Shown here in pieces: positions 9,961-22,837 of a DNA stretch of 64,000 nt. Source of the DNA: Gnetum montanum. Lineage: Eukaryota > Streptophyta > Gnetopsida > Gnetales > Gnetaceae. Location: assembly GCA_015680685.1 (NCBI GenBank), contig MNCI01017621.1, forward strand, positions 1-64,000, in the 5' to 3' direction. Position 1 is the first letter of the stretch. Every line of letters begins with the position of its first letter. Made by a program: the position numbers and the translations under genes. Below the pieces are notes generated by a model. The model ran no database searches. It saw nothing but the letters and a program-made list of their open reading frames with translations, and was not told the DNA's origin.

Positions 9961-12480
9961 GATGAAAAAATAAGGCACAAATATCTACATGCAATAATTC
10001 CAATATCCATGAGAGTAGTAATTAGTGTTGGAGATCGTTTGGGACTACCAATGCTATGCCTCTAATCTTGTGACTAGGGTCACGGGAAACAAAGGTGTTC
10101 CTTAAAACAGGTTTTAGGTGCTTGTTGGTCTTTTGGCAACACCAAGGCCCATATACCTTCAAATAAACTTAGTGGTTATGAAAAGAACTAAACGTGAGAA
10201 TGTGTTTGCTAATGTAAATGCTGAAATGCTTAGGTTTGTGTATGAAACTATAACTGGCTATCATAAAGGAAATTCAACTAGCTTTGTCACATAATGTGAG
10301 TTATTAAAGATTCATATTTTGTCAAATTACTTAGTCTATATAGTCCTTACAGTATGCTACTTGAAACACATAAAATTTCACAAAAATGCTTGAGCACAAT
10401 TTTGCCAATCATTCCACAAGAAAACTAGAAATAAAATGAGATTCAAAGGATTTAGAAAGAGAAAAGAAAAGAAAGTAGATTTGTGTGAATCTCAAACATG
10501 TAGGCAAGATAAATTGATCATGATGAAACACTTCGCAATAAAGCTATTCTAATTCAATCTAAATATTATGAATTTTCGAAACCCTATAAGCCTAATAAGC
10601 AATTTCGTAAAAGACAATCTTATTACACTACCAAAATGCTTTGTAAATAACAAGTACAAGCTTTTGTTTGGGTAGTTAATAGTTGTCAAGAATTGTAAAC
10701 AATAGAGCTAGTAAAAAAAATTGACAATTTCAAGATTGAAATATCAAGGTAATAAACTTTTAAAAAAACGAAGCTATTTCAAGCAAGTCAAAGTATCAAA
10801 GATTTTCTAGATTCTCTAAACTTAAACAAGCAATTTCATTAAGACATTATTATTAAATTGCTCAAGATGCTTTTCTAAAACAACATAATCTCTTATATGG
10901 CAAGACTAATAGAAGTTTAATATTGTGCAAAAATAGAGCCATAAGAATAATCTTGAAAATCCTAAAATTAAATGCTAATCACAATACTATCAAGACCATT
11001 AGCTAAGCAACTAAGATAAAATGGGAAGAAAAGAACTCATAGGATTAAAACAAAGAAACCGAATTGATGTCTTTAACAATCTGTGCTTTTACAATCTTCA
11101 ATATTGTTTTAAGTATCTTCTCCCAAAATCCCCAACGTTCTCCTTTCTCATTCACCCTTGAATCTTTTTTATAGTGGCATCATGGTAGTTACACTCATCA
11201 TTGAAGGTTAAGGTGAATAACTAATATCTAGGGAATTTATTCATAACTACCTTAAGAAGTTATGAGAAAATCAAGCCATAGTTGGCAAGTGTCTTCTTAG
11301 TAATTACAATCTTACAAATATCAAGAAGATCTAGTTATCACTTCCATGGGAGGTTACAACTTCTATGGAAAGTTTTAATTTTCATAGAAAATAAAGTTAT
11401 ATTTATTAAATGATTATAAATTCCTTCCTTTTTAAATCATAAGTCACCCTTTTTAAAATTACCGATGGTAGTTCAAGTAAACTATAAGTTTTTGCTTGCT
11501 ATTCTTTTTAAAAAAATCGTTGTTAAGGCCATGTGCCCTTGAGATATGTAAGTTCACATTAGGTGTGCTTTTCAGCAAGTGTGCATGCTTCATGTTATGC
11601 TTGCTACCGTGCCTCCTCCATGGCACACGACTCTTGTGCGCATCTTTCATCCCTTGCTTCTACTCTCACATCATTCTGCCGTTTAGGTTCTATAAGCATG
11701 GCACTCCCGTCGTCTCTAGTCTGTACAGTCGTTATTGTGCTTGATGCTGCTCCAAATTGGTTGTTGACAATGTCAAACAAGAAATCATAGATTCAAGTCC
11801 TCCTCTTGTTCTCACTACAGCAATGTCCTATGACCGCGTGACCCTTTGTCGATGAAGCTCATGTGCGAGTAGTTAGAGTTGAAGAAGAGCTGCCATCAAG
11901 AATTTCAATGTTGCTGTGCGTGGAGAGAATTTTACTGTGATGGATACCCTTTGCTTAGGGTTTTTGAAGCTGTTGGATACCCTAAAATGGGTGAAGCACA
12001 GTTTGTAGTATAACTTAATTTTAGTTATAATATCAAGCAGCCTTGCCATTTTTTATACAATGATGATCGCTGCTTTAGGGCTTTTGGAATATGAATTTTG
12101 AGTGTGAAGCCTGATTTTTATTCCGAAAATAGTTGTAGGTTTAGCATGCTCGTATGGCTTTAAAACGTTGATTTTGTTTAGAAATTCTTCTTTCATGAGT
12201 TGCAGGGCTTGCGCTTTTCTGCAAGTTTTAAAATCAAGTTCATGTCATCTTATTCAACCTTTGTTTTTTAAAATTTTATTCTGTGATATTATTTGTTGAT
12301 GCAGTTTAGGCTCAAGTGTCATCGCAACATTTCATATTGGCATGCTTTTTCTTGCGGCGAGGTTTCTTTTTTCGAATAATTATGAAATTTTCAGACAAAT
12401 TTTCCCAATTTTTCAACAAACATTATCAAGAACCTTGTTAATTTTGTTAAATTTGTGTCGAAACTATGGCTTCATCTAGT
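9960..12480. other. No gene recognised
   Basis: AT-rich sequence without a convincing exon, RNA gene or terminal repeat. The stretch from about 10020 (gttggagatcgtttgggac) to 11450 could be an old LTR or non-autonomous element, but I found no matching second end. Open frames near 11459-11790 look random. Confidence 0.4.
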
Positions 12481-12488
12481 AAAATTCA

Positions 12489-12892
12489 TCAAATGCTGCT
12501 TGAGCCATGGAACTGGATATTTTTCTCTTTGCTTTGTTCAGTATCTACAAACTCTGTAACTAAATTTTTACCATCATTTGGAGGCCATCGAAAATTGAAT
12601 ATGGCATCATGAATTGCAATGACCTCTTCCATAGAAGAATGCACAACATAACAATGGGTCTTTACGTGATCCATCTAAAATGCAATTATTAGTCAATTTT
12701 TCTAAGAAGTTCTTGCATAGTTTTCAGAGAAAATGGATGTACAAATTTATCTATTTTGTTTTTGTTTTTTATCATCATTCTTTGAGGCATCTCCTTTACC
12801 ATTAAATCCAAATTGATAAACTTATACAATGTAGGAGTTGATGGTGACACAATTGCAAGTGTACTCACTTGCAATTGCTTGATTATTTCCAA
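12489..12892 (-). pseudogene. Acinus-like gene fossil (RNPS1/SAP18-binding region)
   Basis: The minus strand encodes KIDKFVHPFSLKTMQELLRK and then, after a broken stretch near 12665-12690, MDHVKTHCYVVHSSMEEV followed by FRWPPNDGKNLVTEFV. This order and spacing match the C-terminal RSB (RNPS1-SAP18-binding) region of Acinus, the scaffold of the ASAP splicing and exon-junction complex. Known Acinus proteins have R-PFTL--QELL-KTG, F-MD-IK-HC-V-Y and WPPN at these places. Here the join between the two halves contains stop codons and about one missing base, so the copy is dead. No intron is visible between the halves. It may be a processed copy or a relic of a lost gene. Confidence 0.7.
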
Positions 12893-12899
12893 AATTCCA

Positions 12900-15270
12900 T
12901 CTCCACTATTATATTATATATATTTTTACATGGGAAAACCACAAATTTTTTATCCTTGGGCTAGAAACACCTTATTGCAATTTTCCCTTCTCCAACTAAA
13001 TATAAGCTTTCATTAATTCCATTTTCTTTATCATGCCTTTGGCTTTTTGCTTTGAAATTATGAACACAAACCCAAAATGTGCACACCTTGAATATAGAGA
13101 GTATTCCCCATTCATTCTCCTTCAACACCTTTCTTAATCATGCTTCTTGCTATTGCCCTTTGAAATAAGTGATCTAATTCTTATCTTCTAATCACCAATA
13201 AAGAATTAAATTGGGTAATTTAATTCTTAACATTATTTCATAAAATCTGCTCCATCAAATGGTATAAATGTGATAACAATTAGTAGAGTAAGAATGGGAT
13301 CACACTATCTCCAAGTTGAAATTGGAAGCTAGAAAAATGAGCGACATGAAGATACAATTTGTCAAGTATGTTTACTGCAATTAGTGAAATATGAGCAACA
13401 TGCATTATTAGAATGTTGCAAAATAGTAGCATGATGAAATCTCTAGATAGTCTTTATATAAGTTACATGAATATTAGACACACCCATTCAGGTTCATTTA
13501 TTTCATAGATCCTTCAAGTCTACATAAATGTAATAAAATATTAGTGTTAATATTAAAACATATTTTTATTTTCAAATCATGAAATTTGAGATGACTTTAG
13601 TTCCCATTGCTACTACCAATAAAAGTAAAGGCCAATTTCAAACCCATAACCTCCCTCTAAGAGATGAGTTTGGGGAGAGAGGGGTGTTAGACCCCAGAAA
13701 ACAAATAACAGTTAGAAAAATTCAAAGTACATCAAATCATTAATATAAAAGATAATCTAAAGAAAAAGCCAAATGATTTTTCGGATGCATTTTCAATTTT
13801 CATTCTTGTAGCCAATCCTAAGAGCCTCTCCCTCTCCTCTAGGATGGGAAAGAATAAGGTTTTATCATTGTTCAAAAGCATTTTAAGGGGTTTTCAGTTG
13901 CTATAGGACTTATTGTAATAAGAAGAAGAATGCTTTCTCTAAAGACAAAATAAATCATCAATAAGAAATAATAAACAAATAGCAACTTGAGCCTCCAAAA
14001 CAAAAAGAAATAACTTTTGTAAAAAACAAATTAATTGTTTAGCTTTTATTAGAAGCTTTTTAATTTGAAGTTGTAATTGAAAAGTAACATATTTGAGAAT
14101 TAATATTTAGGTCTCAAAAATAAATCATAGTTACACTCTTACTAGTGAAAAAGAACGACACACCAATATTTCTAGATAAAATAGAGAATAAGCAAATGAA
14201 GACACTTCCAAATACAAGGAAAGAAAGTAAACATAGTAGGTTGATCACCAAGAATGATATCATTGATGCTAGTTTGGAAGTTGAAAATTCTAGATATCAA
14301 TTTCTAAGCATACTATGCAACTTGACACTCAAGAAAAACATGTAAAAATAAATCTTCACTTTCATAAAGAGGACATTTGAGGGAAAACATTTCTTATATG
14401 TTGAAAATGAGTATTAATATGAAGAGTTTGATGTATAGGAAACCATAAAAAATGTGAATTTTTGGATAAGTAGGAACTTTCCACAAATCTTCCACTTTTT
14501 ACATCTTAAAAGTGTAGCAATAATTTCATTTTTGAGACCTTATTATTCAAATTGAAATTGATATTTTATTATGTTCAAAGACCCATCGAATTTATTGGAT
14601 AGATATTACACTTTCCTAAAAAATAAAGATAGACTCTATAAATTGAACAAGCACTAATGGGGTAGCAAAAACAAATCATATAAATTTTTTATTGTAACAT
14701 TATAATGCTGTCTCAAATAGGTAATTATAGCATAAGAAAGAAATGCATGTAACTCATTTATAAGGGCTTTTGACCTGCACAAGCTATAAATACACTCTTC
14801 TTCGAGGAGTTAAATCCATCTTCCACTTCCAATTCTAATATGATGAGAGCTAAAGGAATGATTGTTGATAGCATTCCAAAAGCATGCAGATATTAACATG
14901 CATAAACTCTCTCATACTGACTGCCTGTAATGTGAAACTCATCAAAGAAATCATCCAAAGCAAATCAAGCGAAAAAAATTCAATTAGATTTTGGGTTTTT
15001 TAATCAGACTTGCATATTTAAAACTGCAAAACTTTTTACAACTGATGGGTCTGGGATCTACAAAACCAAAACAAATGCATGATGAAATGTTACATACGAA
15101 AACATGCATTCATTCATACTCTTACCTTGTCTAGCTATTACATATTTCTCCACAAGTACTACTGTTTACAAATACTTAAGATAATGCGTATATTTAATAA
15201 TGATATCAAGACAGAAAAATATAGTATCAAGGACCATGAAGAAAATCTCAGAATGTTGTAAATGCAAGAA
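12900..15270. other. No gene recognised; contains one half of a dispersed repeat
   Basis: AT-rich spacer. Bases about 14570-14870 share a diverged 300-bp repeat with 23370-23660. No exon or RNA gene could be supported. Confidence 0.4.
14570..14870 (+). repeat. Dispersed repeat, copy 1 (pair with 23370-23660)
   Basis: Shared words in the same order include aacaaatcatataa, taacattataa/aatattataac, gcttttgac, ctcttc and ttgaatccatcttccac. The partner lies in an intron of the WD40 gene. Element type unknown. Confidence 0.6.
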
Positions 15271-15371
15271 GCTTATGTTATATTTTCCTGCTTTTCAGAC
15301 AACACATTCTTGTCTATTGCATTGCACAATGATGTCCATGTTGGAAGAAGCATCTCAAGTGGTGGCCATAA

Positions 15372-17850
15372 TCCCTGTAATACGTTAAAAACAGCAAGAA
15401 TTTCAATTATATTTGCTTTTGCGAATTGATGGCCTAGCATAAAAAATTTCTTTTCACCTGCCTCAAAAACCAAAACAAGATTTTTCTGGTCACGCAAAAT
15501 CAATGCCAAGTACGAGTAGCATGTAAATGGAGTGACAGCTTCATTGATAACCGCTGCTAAAATGTCTCCCATAGGTACAAAATGGCGAACAATTTTACCA
15601 CTGCACAGCAAAGAAGCCTTTGCATGGACTTACGTTTTTTATGAGTTTAAATGGTCTGACAATATATTCAGAGATTTATAACATGCAATTGCAAACACAA
15701 GTGATCTCTACCAATCAGAATATATCTTGGATATCCAAAGTTTAAGTTTTATCACATATTCCAAAACAAAAGAAACAAAATACTATATGGAACTAAAATT
15801 CAGACACCATAGAGAACTACATCTAGTATGCTCCTTAAATAATGACAAATAAATTACCATGTAAATTACCATTAATATGTAGCCAACCTTATTTTATTAG
15901 GCTAAGATGACAACGATGACATTACCATTAATATGCCTCAACCTCACATGGTGCAAACACTCAAATATGAAAAACAAATGCTAATAGAAAGCACTACGGA
16001 AAAAGTATATTATGTCCAAACCACTTTCACACGTCCATTTTTATTTTGTAATACAAACTCTGCCTATAATTGTGTTTCATTTCAAACATGTCCAAGACAT
16101 TATGACAAAAATAGTATTTTAACATAAGATGCAAAAAGTGAAAGATATACCTATTATAATGTGTCTCAAGTTGCACACCAAAAGTAGGCATTACTACAAC
16201 GATTTCTGCACATAATATTTATCAACCTGTCACTTATTCCACTTATGTTTCGTATTCTCACAGCATCCAAAAACCAAATGCATAAAAATTAGCACTGGAT
16301 AAAATAAAAGCTCTACAAAAGGTATGCCCAAGTCTATCATTTAAGAGCGTAAATCACTTGACACAAACTCATAAATTGCAAGTCAAATTAACATAAAATG
16401 AATGGAACAAAGGAAATTAATGTTTACAAATATCAAACAGATGTCACGGTGTTTAGAAATGGCATGATTTACACAATCAGAAATATTGAAGACCTGTCCC
16501 GTCAAATTGCTCTATATTATAAAATTCTTGAAACCATGTACTTTTTACAGTTGTATTAATTCGAAGACTTTTGGAAGCACCAACAAAGAAAAGAAAGGAA
16601 AAGAAAATATATCTCAGATGTAGATAGTATCTACTCAAGAATTTAGTCAAGAATGAAATGAACTTCAATAAAATTATACAAAATGGAATATATTTAGAAA
16701 CAAACTGCTATTCAGATTTTTCAATTAGACATAACGTTTACATAATCTGTCTTACCTGTCCTTATGCATGATTTGTACTTGGTCAAAAACAAAATGACAA
16801 CCAGGAGACACAAAGCAGCAAAAAACGAAGTATGTAATCCCTGTATTTCCAACATCAGCAATTAGCATACCAACTGCTGCATCTGAGCAATCTTAAAAAC
16901 GAAAGAAAATGAAAGTTGTGATACTTACGGAAAATGTAGGCGTTGAAATAAAGAAAAGAACAGGAAGAAGCATCAGAAAAATAAATAATAAAAGAAATCG
17001 CTGGTTGGATGGCTTCTTGGTGGTAATATGATGCCTTGTAATAATGTCAAAACCATTTGCTCCCTCTTCACAAACGTACAAAAAATTCCTTTGTGAGAAG
17101 CTGCTGCATCTGTCAAAATTATTCTCGTCTTCCTTGCTCATCAGCTCCATATTTTGCTTCGCTGCTTTCTTCTTTGAGAAAGCTGAAGATAAAAAATTTC
17201 CACACATCATTATTCCTTATTGGATTTCAATTTCAAAAGGAAAATTAAAAATAATGCTGCTCGTTGAGCTATGTGAATGTTTCAACAGACAAAAATGCTT
17301 ACATGTATGATTGGAAGAAAATAGTTATAGATCCATTCAATGAAAATTACTCACCACACAGTTATATCAGCAATAGGCAGTGAAAAAAATGCATTTGCCA
17401 ACTACCTTGCAGAAGATAAGTCACTTCCCTAGCGAAAGCATTGAAAGTTGAAACATATGATCTGCTTCGTGTGCTTCTTCATTTATTCATGGTTAAACAG
17501 CCTGGCAAAGCGGGAAATCAAGTCAGAAACTCCGAACAAAACAAAAATCTAAATAAGAAATGAAAGGGATGCTGAAAATCAAAGAAGAAAATGAAAAGCC
17601 GAACAAATTCCAGAACTTACAACGCATTAAAACTTGCGCATTCATCCTTGTACCTGTCATTCCAGCCTGCCATGGAGGTCGAGTCTAGGAATCAGCTGTA
17701 GATTAATCAAAAACCAGAAAACAAATATAACGCAAAAACTAAGGGATCTAACTGAAGCAAGTTGCAGCGTAAAACTCCGATCGAATAAAACAAAAAAGAA
17801 GCCAAAACAAGGGATTAGGGTTGGGGCCAGTTGCAAAGCTTGCTGCTACG
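15372..17850 (-). CDS. Candidate second host gene: membrane-anchored protein of unknown function, structure incomplete
   Basis: Splice-flanked open segments run on the minus strand. They include an N-terminal exon 17150-16929 (ATG at 17150, possibly extended upstream through acceptor TTTATCTTCAG) encoding a charged cytosolic part and one strong hydrophobic anchor FLLLFIFLMLLPVLFFIS, then donor GTAAGT. A short exon follows at 16840-16756 (acceptor ATACAG, branch-like TGCTAAT), then pieces near 16555-16500, 16220-16150 (IVVVMPTFGVQLETHYN) and 15600-15471 (GKIVRHFVPMGDILAAVINE). The last three are mutually in phase (joins GTE and YNS). The link from the anchor exon to them is not in phase in my reading, so an exon is missed, an acceptor misread, or a frameshift is present. 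A leader exon near 17660 (ATGGCAGGCTGG, donor GTACAAG) is possible. Layout resembles a type II membrane protein. Family not recognised. Confidence 0.38.
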
Positions 17851-17867
17851 TCAACAGTGTGGTTGGT

Positions 17868-17950
17868 GGTTTAGTGGTAAGACTTCGGATTTGAAAACTT
17901 AGGTTATGGATTAAATTCTAGTAGACAATGTTGAGTTACAAAGTTATGCT
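17868..17950 (+). repeat. tRNA-derived SINE-like fragment
   Basis: The stretch ggtttagtggtaagactt resembles a polymerase III A box, and ggttatggattaaattct a worn B box at the usual spacing, as in plant Au-type SINEs. Similar pieces lie near 18225, 61209 and 63795. It sits just upstream of the candidate gene at 15.4-17.8 kb. Confidence 0.45.
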
Positions 17951-18543
17951 ATATATCTTGGAGTGTACCTAGATTATAATTATTTCATGGTTCCAATACC
18001 CATAAAACTATATGTACTTTCATGCAGTTTTTTTAAAAAACAAGTTACAATTAAGACACTTCTCTGTTATAAAGTATTATGTTGACTATATGTTTAAAAA
18101 ATAAAGTTTGAGGTTCAAATGAATTGGAGATAAATGGAGGTGGTGAGAACATGAAGTGATTTGACTATAGGTACACCTTGAATTAATTGCATTGCAAGTA
18201 CACCCCAAAAGCATTATTGCTTGGTTCGCCTAGTGGCATAACACTTGATAATCCTAATAATGGGTAGGTGAGTTCAAGTTGTGGACAACAAGATCAGAAC
18301 AAACACTCATTACCCTTGGGATAGTCTAGGATTTATTTTCTTGTTATTAGTTAGATTACTTAAATAATTAATTTTCATATTTTTATATAGCTTAGCCATA
18401 AACGCACAACATCAATAATCATATGCTTCACTTTGAACTAAATCATACATGATAAAGCTACCACTAGTCCAAATGAGAAGACATCAAATGCAATCAACAC
18501 TTAATGATATAGATACCATATTAGTTCCATCCACGAAATTTGA

Positions 18544-19004
18544 TTGGATTGCACATATATGCTTGTAATTCGTATAGTTGAGCATAGAAGACATTTGTTG
18601 CTTATCAAATGGTTTATTGATAGAATCATTACAAAGGGTTTGTCCTATGTGATTGGGTCTACAAAATGGGATGATGATGGATTGGACAATAATAAACAGG
18701 AGAAAGAGTTGTGTACTATGAGAATTCCAATTGAGGATGAAGGACCATTAAACTTGGAAAGGTTTGGACAACCACAAGAATATGCTAAAAAAGGATGGAT
18801 ACATTTAAAGAGAGACAAATATGGAGAAACTCAACATCATTAATTATGGTATTGACTCTCTTATACAAGGTTCACCACTTGAAGAAGTATTGCAAATTTC
18901 TAAAGAAAAATGAGAAAGATGCTAGATCTTGTCCTTTTAAGAAAAATGTTGATGAAGAAATACTAGACTTATATGTAGTCACAATTGGAGGTAACTCTAG
19001 TTGA
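18544..19004 (+). other. Unrecognised coding-like remnants upstream of the copia element
   Basis: Two adjacent open stretches, 18544-18843 (WDDDGLDNNKQEK, EDEGPLNLERFGQPQEYAKK) and 18850-19004 (PLEEVLQISKEK, then stop, DARSCPFKKNVDEEILDL), look protein-like. I cannot place them in a family. They may be the gag part of the copia remnant that follows, or captured host exons. Confidence 0.3.
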
Positions 19005-19014
19005 GCTTCATATA

Positions 19015-20875
19015 GCTTTACACCTTGAAGAGAACGGTTTTCTGAATACCATGAAGCTATGTCTATTTTTGTTTTTCTTGGGAATGATGAAACATGTATT
19101 GTTAAAAGCTATGGTAAATTAAAGTTATCTTGTAATAGTTAAATAATTATAATTCCTAAGGTATATCATGTCCTTGAGTTCACCAAAAACTTATTATTTG
19201 TGGCTGATGATTTTCATCTGTTTGTATTATTTGGAAACAAGAGATGTAGTATTTTTCAGGAAAATTCATCAAAGCTACAGGATATAGAGAAGGAAGTGAG
19301 AGACTATACCAACTAGATGGTGTTATAGTAGCTAATAAAGTTGAAGTCTTTCATGCATGAAAAGTACTCAAAGAATTAAAATCACATTGGATCTAGTTCA
19401 TAGTGATGTGTCTAATCCTATTTTGGTAACTTCACATGCTAGTTCTAAATATTATGTCTCCTTCATAGATGATTATTCTAGGAAAGTATGGGTTTACTTC
19501 TAAAATTCAAATATGAAGTCTTTGCTAAGTTCAAGGAATATAAAGCTCTTGTTGAGAACCAATTTGACAAAAGAATTAAAGCTCTCGAATAGATAATGGT
19601 GGGGAATTTTGTTCATATAAATTTGAATGGTTTTGTAGAACTCATGGTATTTTTAGGTAGAAGAGCATTCCAAGCACTTTACAACAAAATGGAATTGCAA
19701 AATGGATAAATAGAACACTTTTAGAACAAGCTCAGTGTATGCTTAGTAATGCTAGTCTTGAAAAGAAATTTTGGGGAGAAGCTATGATGACAACTTGCTA
19801 CTTAATTAACAAGACTGCCTTATTATCATCATTGGATGGAAAATTCCCACAAGAAACATTGTCTAGTAAAAAAGGCTTTTTGGATCATTTAAGAATATTT
19901 GGAAGTATAGCTTATTGTCATGTGCCTAAAGAATGTAGATCCAAATTGAATTATAAATCCAATAAATGTATTTTTCTTGAATAAGGCCATAGTGTAAAAG
20001 GATATAAGCTATGGAATCCCAATACTAACATAATCACGTTGAGTAGAGATGTGGTTTTTATGGAATCATCTCAACTTGATATGGTTGAAGAAAAGGTTTA
20101 AGAAAAAGCTCATCATGATATTGACTAAGAATCAGTTGCAGAACAAGTTGATGATGAAATGGATAACAAAGAAGATCCACCTTAAGAACAAGATCAACCA
20201 TTGAGAAGGTCAATTTAGGTAAGACAAATACCTAAGTATTTAGATTTATATGTTTTGTATATTAGTGATGCTCCTCAAAACCTATAAAGAAGATTATAAT
20301 TCAAAAGTTAGTAAAGTTTGGAAAAATGCTATGGATGAGGAAATGAAATCACTTATGCAAAACAAGATTTGGGAACTTGTTAAACTTCCTCCTAGAAGAA
20401 AACTTGTTGGTTATAGATGACTTTTCAGGCAAGGTTGGTAGCATAAGGATATTCTCAAAATGAGGATATTGACTATGAAGAAATTTTTGCCCAATGGTAA
20501 TGTTAACATCTCTATAAGATCCTTAACGTCTTTTGTAGCTACTTTAGATCTTGAACTTCAACTGATTAATGTTAAGACTTGATTTCTTCATGGAGATCTA
20601 GATAAAGAAATCTACATGCAACAGCCTAAAGGCTATAAGGTTAAGGGCAAGAACAACATGGTATATCACTCGTTGAAATCCTTGTATGGGTTGAAACAAT
20701 CCCCTAAGATATGGTAGAAGAAATTTGATTCTTGCATAATAAAATTTGGTTTTGTACGCACTAATAATGATTATTGTATTGATCTAAAGAAAAATTCACA
20801 AACCTCTTTAATCCTACTATTAATATTGTAGGTTGATGATATGTTGATAGTAGGGAACAATATTCAAAAAATCAC
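19015..20875 (+). mobile_element. Ty1/copia retrotransposon remnant
   Basis: In order: a pre-integrase stretch (VYHVLEFTKNLLFV), integrase core (VSFIDDYSRKVWVYF near 19450, then FWGEAMMTTCYLINKTAL at 19770-19820), the GKSP-like loop and C-terminal FGSIAYCHVPKECRSKLNYK (19905-19950), and a GH motif region. The RT follows (EEMKSLMQNKIWELVKLP, near 20340), with FLHGDLDKEIYMQQPKGY, LYGLKQSPKIW and VDDMLIVGNN near 20835. Copia order (INT before RT) is clear. Numerous stops and frameshifts, and no LTRs found. Confidence 0.85.
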
Positions 20876-20879
20876 TAAG

Positions 20880-21450
20880 CCAAAATACCCAAAAACCATC
20901 CACTGTCAAAGAATCTGCTAAACCCAAAGTACATGTACAGATTTTAAGCAATGAACAATGTCTTCTTGATATCCGTGGAAATATATCAGCACGTGAAAAG
21001 TTGTCATAGGAAAACATCGAAGCGAGGAATCGCATTCAACTTCAGTTGAACCAAGAATATATTACAAGTAGTTACCGGTAGAACAATGTTCCACACTGCA
21101 TTACACTTTCAAAACAAAATACGGCACAGATGCAAAATAGATTCAATCACCATTTGCACAAATTGCAGTAAAAGATTAGCATCTTGTTAGCATTTAAATA
21201 TTCGCTTCAAATTGTAGTAAAAAGAAGTACCATTCCGTTAGCATTTTAAATATCCACTTCGTTGTTAATTTATAGGATATTCAACACATCTATACATCAT
21301 ACAGCCACATCTTCTTGTGGAATGGTAAAGTAGGTACAGCAGTCCTTTATCATGTACAAAATGAGTGAATCTAGAACGTCACTGGCAACAGAAAACTCTA
21401 TATCCAGGTATTACTCTTTTACCAATGAAACAACAAAAACCAGAGAGAAG
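20880..21450. other. 3' flank of the WD40 gene
   Basis: No coding region. The 3' untranslated part of the WD40 transcript should lie here on the minus strand. I could not fix the polyadenylation site. Confidence 0.4.
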
Positions 21451-21451
21451 C

Positions 21452-22837
21452 CTATACAACAGGCAGAGCTGCTTGTACATCTACAAGTGGATGTGTGAGA
21501 CGCCAATTTGTAGATAGTATTGCATTTGAATCGTGGTACAATACCTGCACGTTCATCAGATTTTTATTCAGATAGGTTTTTTTTTTTTCCTTCACAATAG
21601 ATCCTGTTCATCAGAAATAAGGAAATTGGGTCTCTTTATTGTAATTAAAATCCATTAAAGAATACAGAAAGGGAATCAAATGCAAGACATCACATATAAG
21701 AGAGTAAATTGAGTAAAGCTCATAGAGTTGTTCAGTATTTCCAGATATCTATAAGCAATGGTAATAAAAATAAAACAAGAAAAATCTATAAGCAAAGGGA
21801 GCAACTGAAATCCTATAAGCAAATAGAACATGATGTTTTATAAAAACAATAACATACCACTTTCTGATCATCACCTCCACTGCAAATGTACTCATCATTA
21901 GGAGCTATGGCTACCTGGAATAAGGGGAAGTAAATTTGAGATCAAAAATAAATAAAGCAAAGCTATACTACAAGAAATCTTAACAAGATATCATAATTGA
22001 CTTACGGTATTGACACAACGAGTATGACTGTTGATGTGTCTGACACACGGATTTCCCAATGTGACATCCCACATGGCAATGCTACAAATGGAAAAAAAAT
22101 CATTATTAGAGACAAAATAACCAGCCATATTAATTGGGCCAAACAGAGAAAAAAGGATGTGCACATTACCTCCCATTGCCGCTTGCTGTCACCAGAAGTG
22201 GAGCATCGTGGAACCAACGGGCATCATTTACACCTTGGTCTCCTTCATCAACATAGCTAGTTTGCAAATTGAAGTTTTAAGATAGTAATTAAAAGACTTT
22301 CTCGTTAATTTAAAGGCAGCGTATGAACGAACTTAAGAATTGTCAAAAAATAATAAAAAATAATTAAAAAAAGACGTTTGTTCGTTTCCCACCCCACAAC
22401 CGAAGAAAACGGCTACAAGCACAAACTAATGTTTTAACTATTACATTTGACACCACAGATAGCTATAGCTTTTGCTACCGTTGGCGGCTCTAACATGTCA
22501 ACTATTTTTTAAAACGTTATTCAAATATCTTTATTCACTAGCCTCCTTGACTTTTTGCCAATGCAATCTCATCTTGTATAAACAACTGCTAACGAGCAAA
22601 GAAACCCTACCCAGGAAGTTGACCGGCATTTTCTGCAGTAGGCATTGGTTCTCCATGGCTCAAACAATGAAGAGGTCTCATAGACTGCACTCTCTGCTCG
22701 GTTACAGGTAATGGCCGCTCTGTAGGCATTGCTCCACGTTCCATTGGAATCATGCGGGTATCCCAAACAAAGGTGCAGTTGGCAGTACTTGAAGCATGAA
22801 AGTAGGTGCCACAACTGCTGAACGAAACAGATGTTAC
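21452..22837 (-). CDS. WD40 gene, exons 16-20 and stop codon
   Basis: Exons 22837-22611, 22256-22170, 22081-22006, 21914-21858 and 21544-21452. Blades: VTSVSFSSCGTYFHASS, CTFVWDTRM, DARWFHDAPLLVTASGNGS, IAMWDVTLGN, HTRCVNTVAIAPNDEYICSG and a final QKVVLYH closing strand. The protein ends WRLTHPLVDVQAALPVV before TAG at 21454-21452. A longer exon 16 loop (PMERGAMPTERPLPVTEQ) separates two blades. An apparent longer open frame over exon 16 in another phase is a shadow. Confidence 0.9.

Noticed and set aside
11459-11790. Overlapping open frames on both strands
   Set aside because: Cysteine/serine-rich but without conserved motif or splice context. Probably random.
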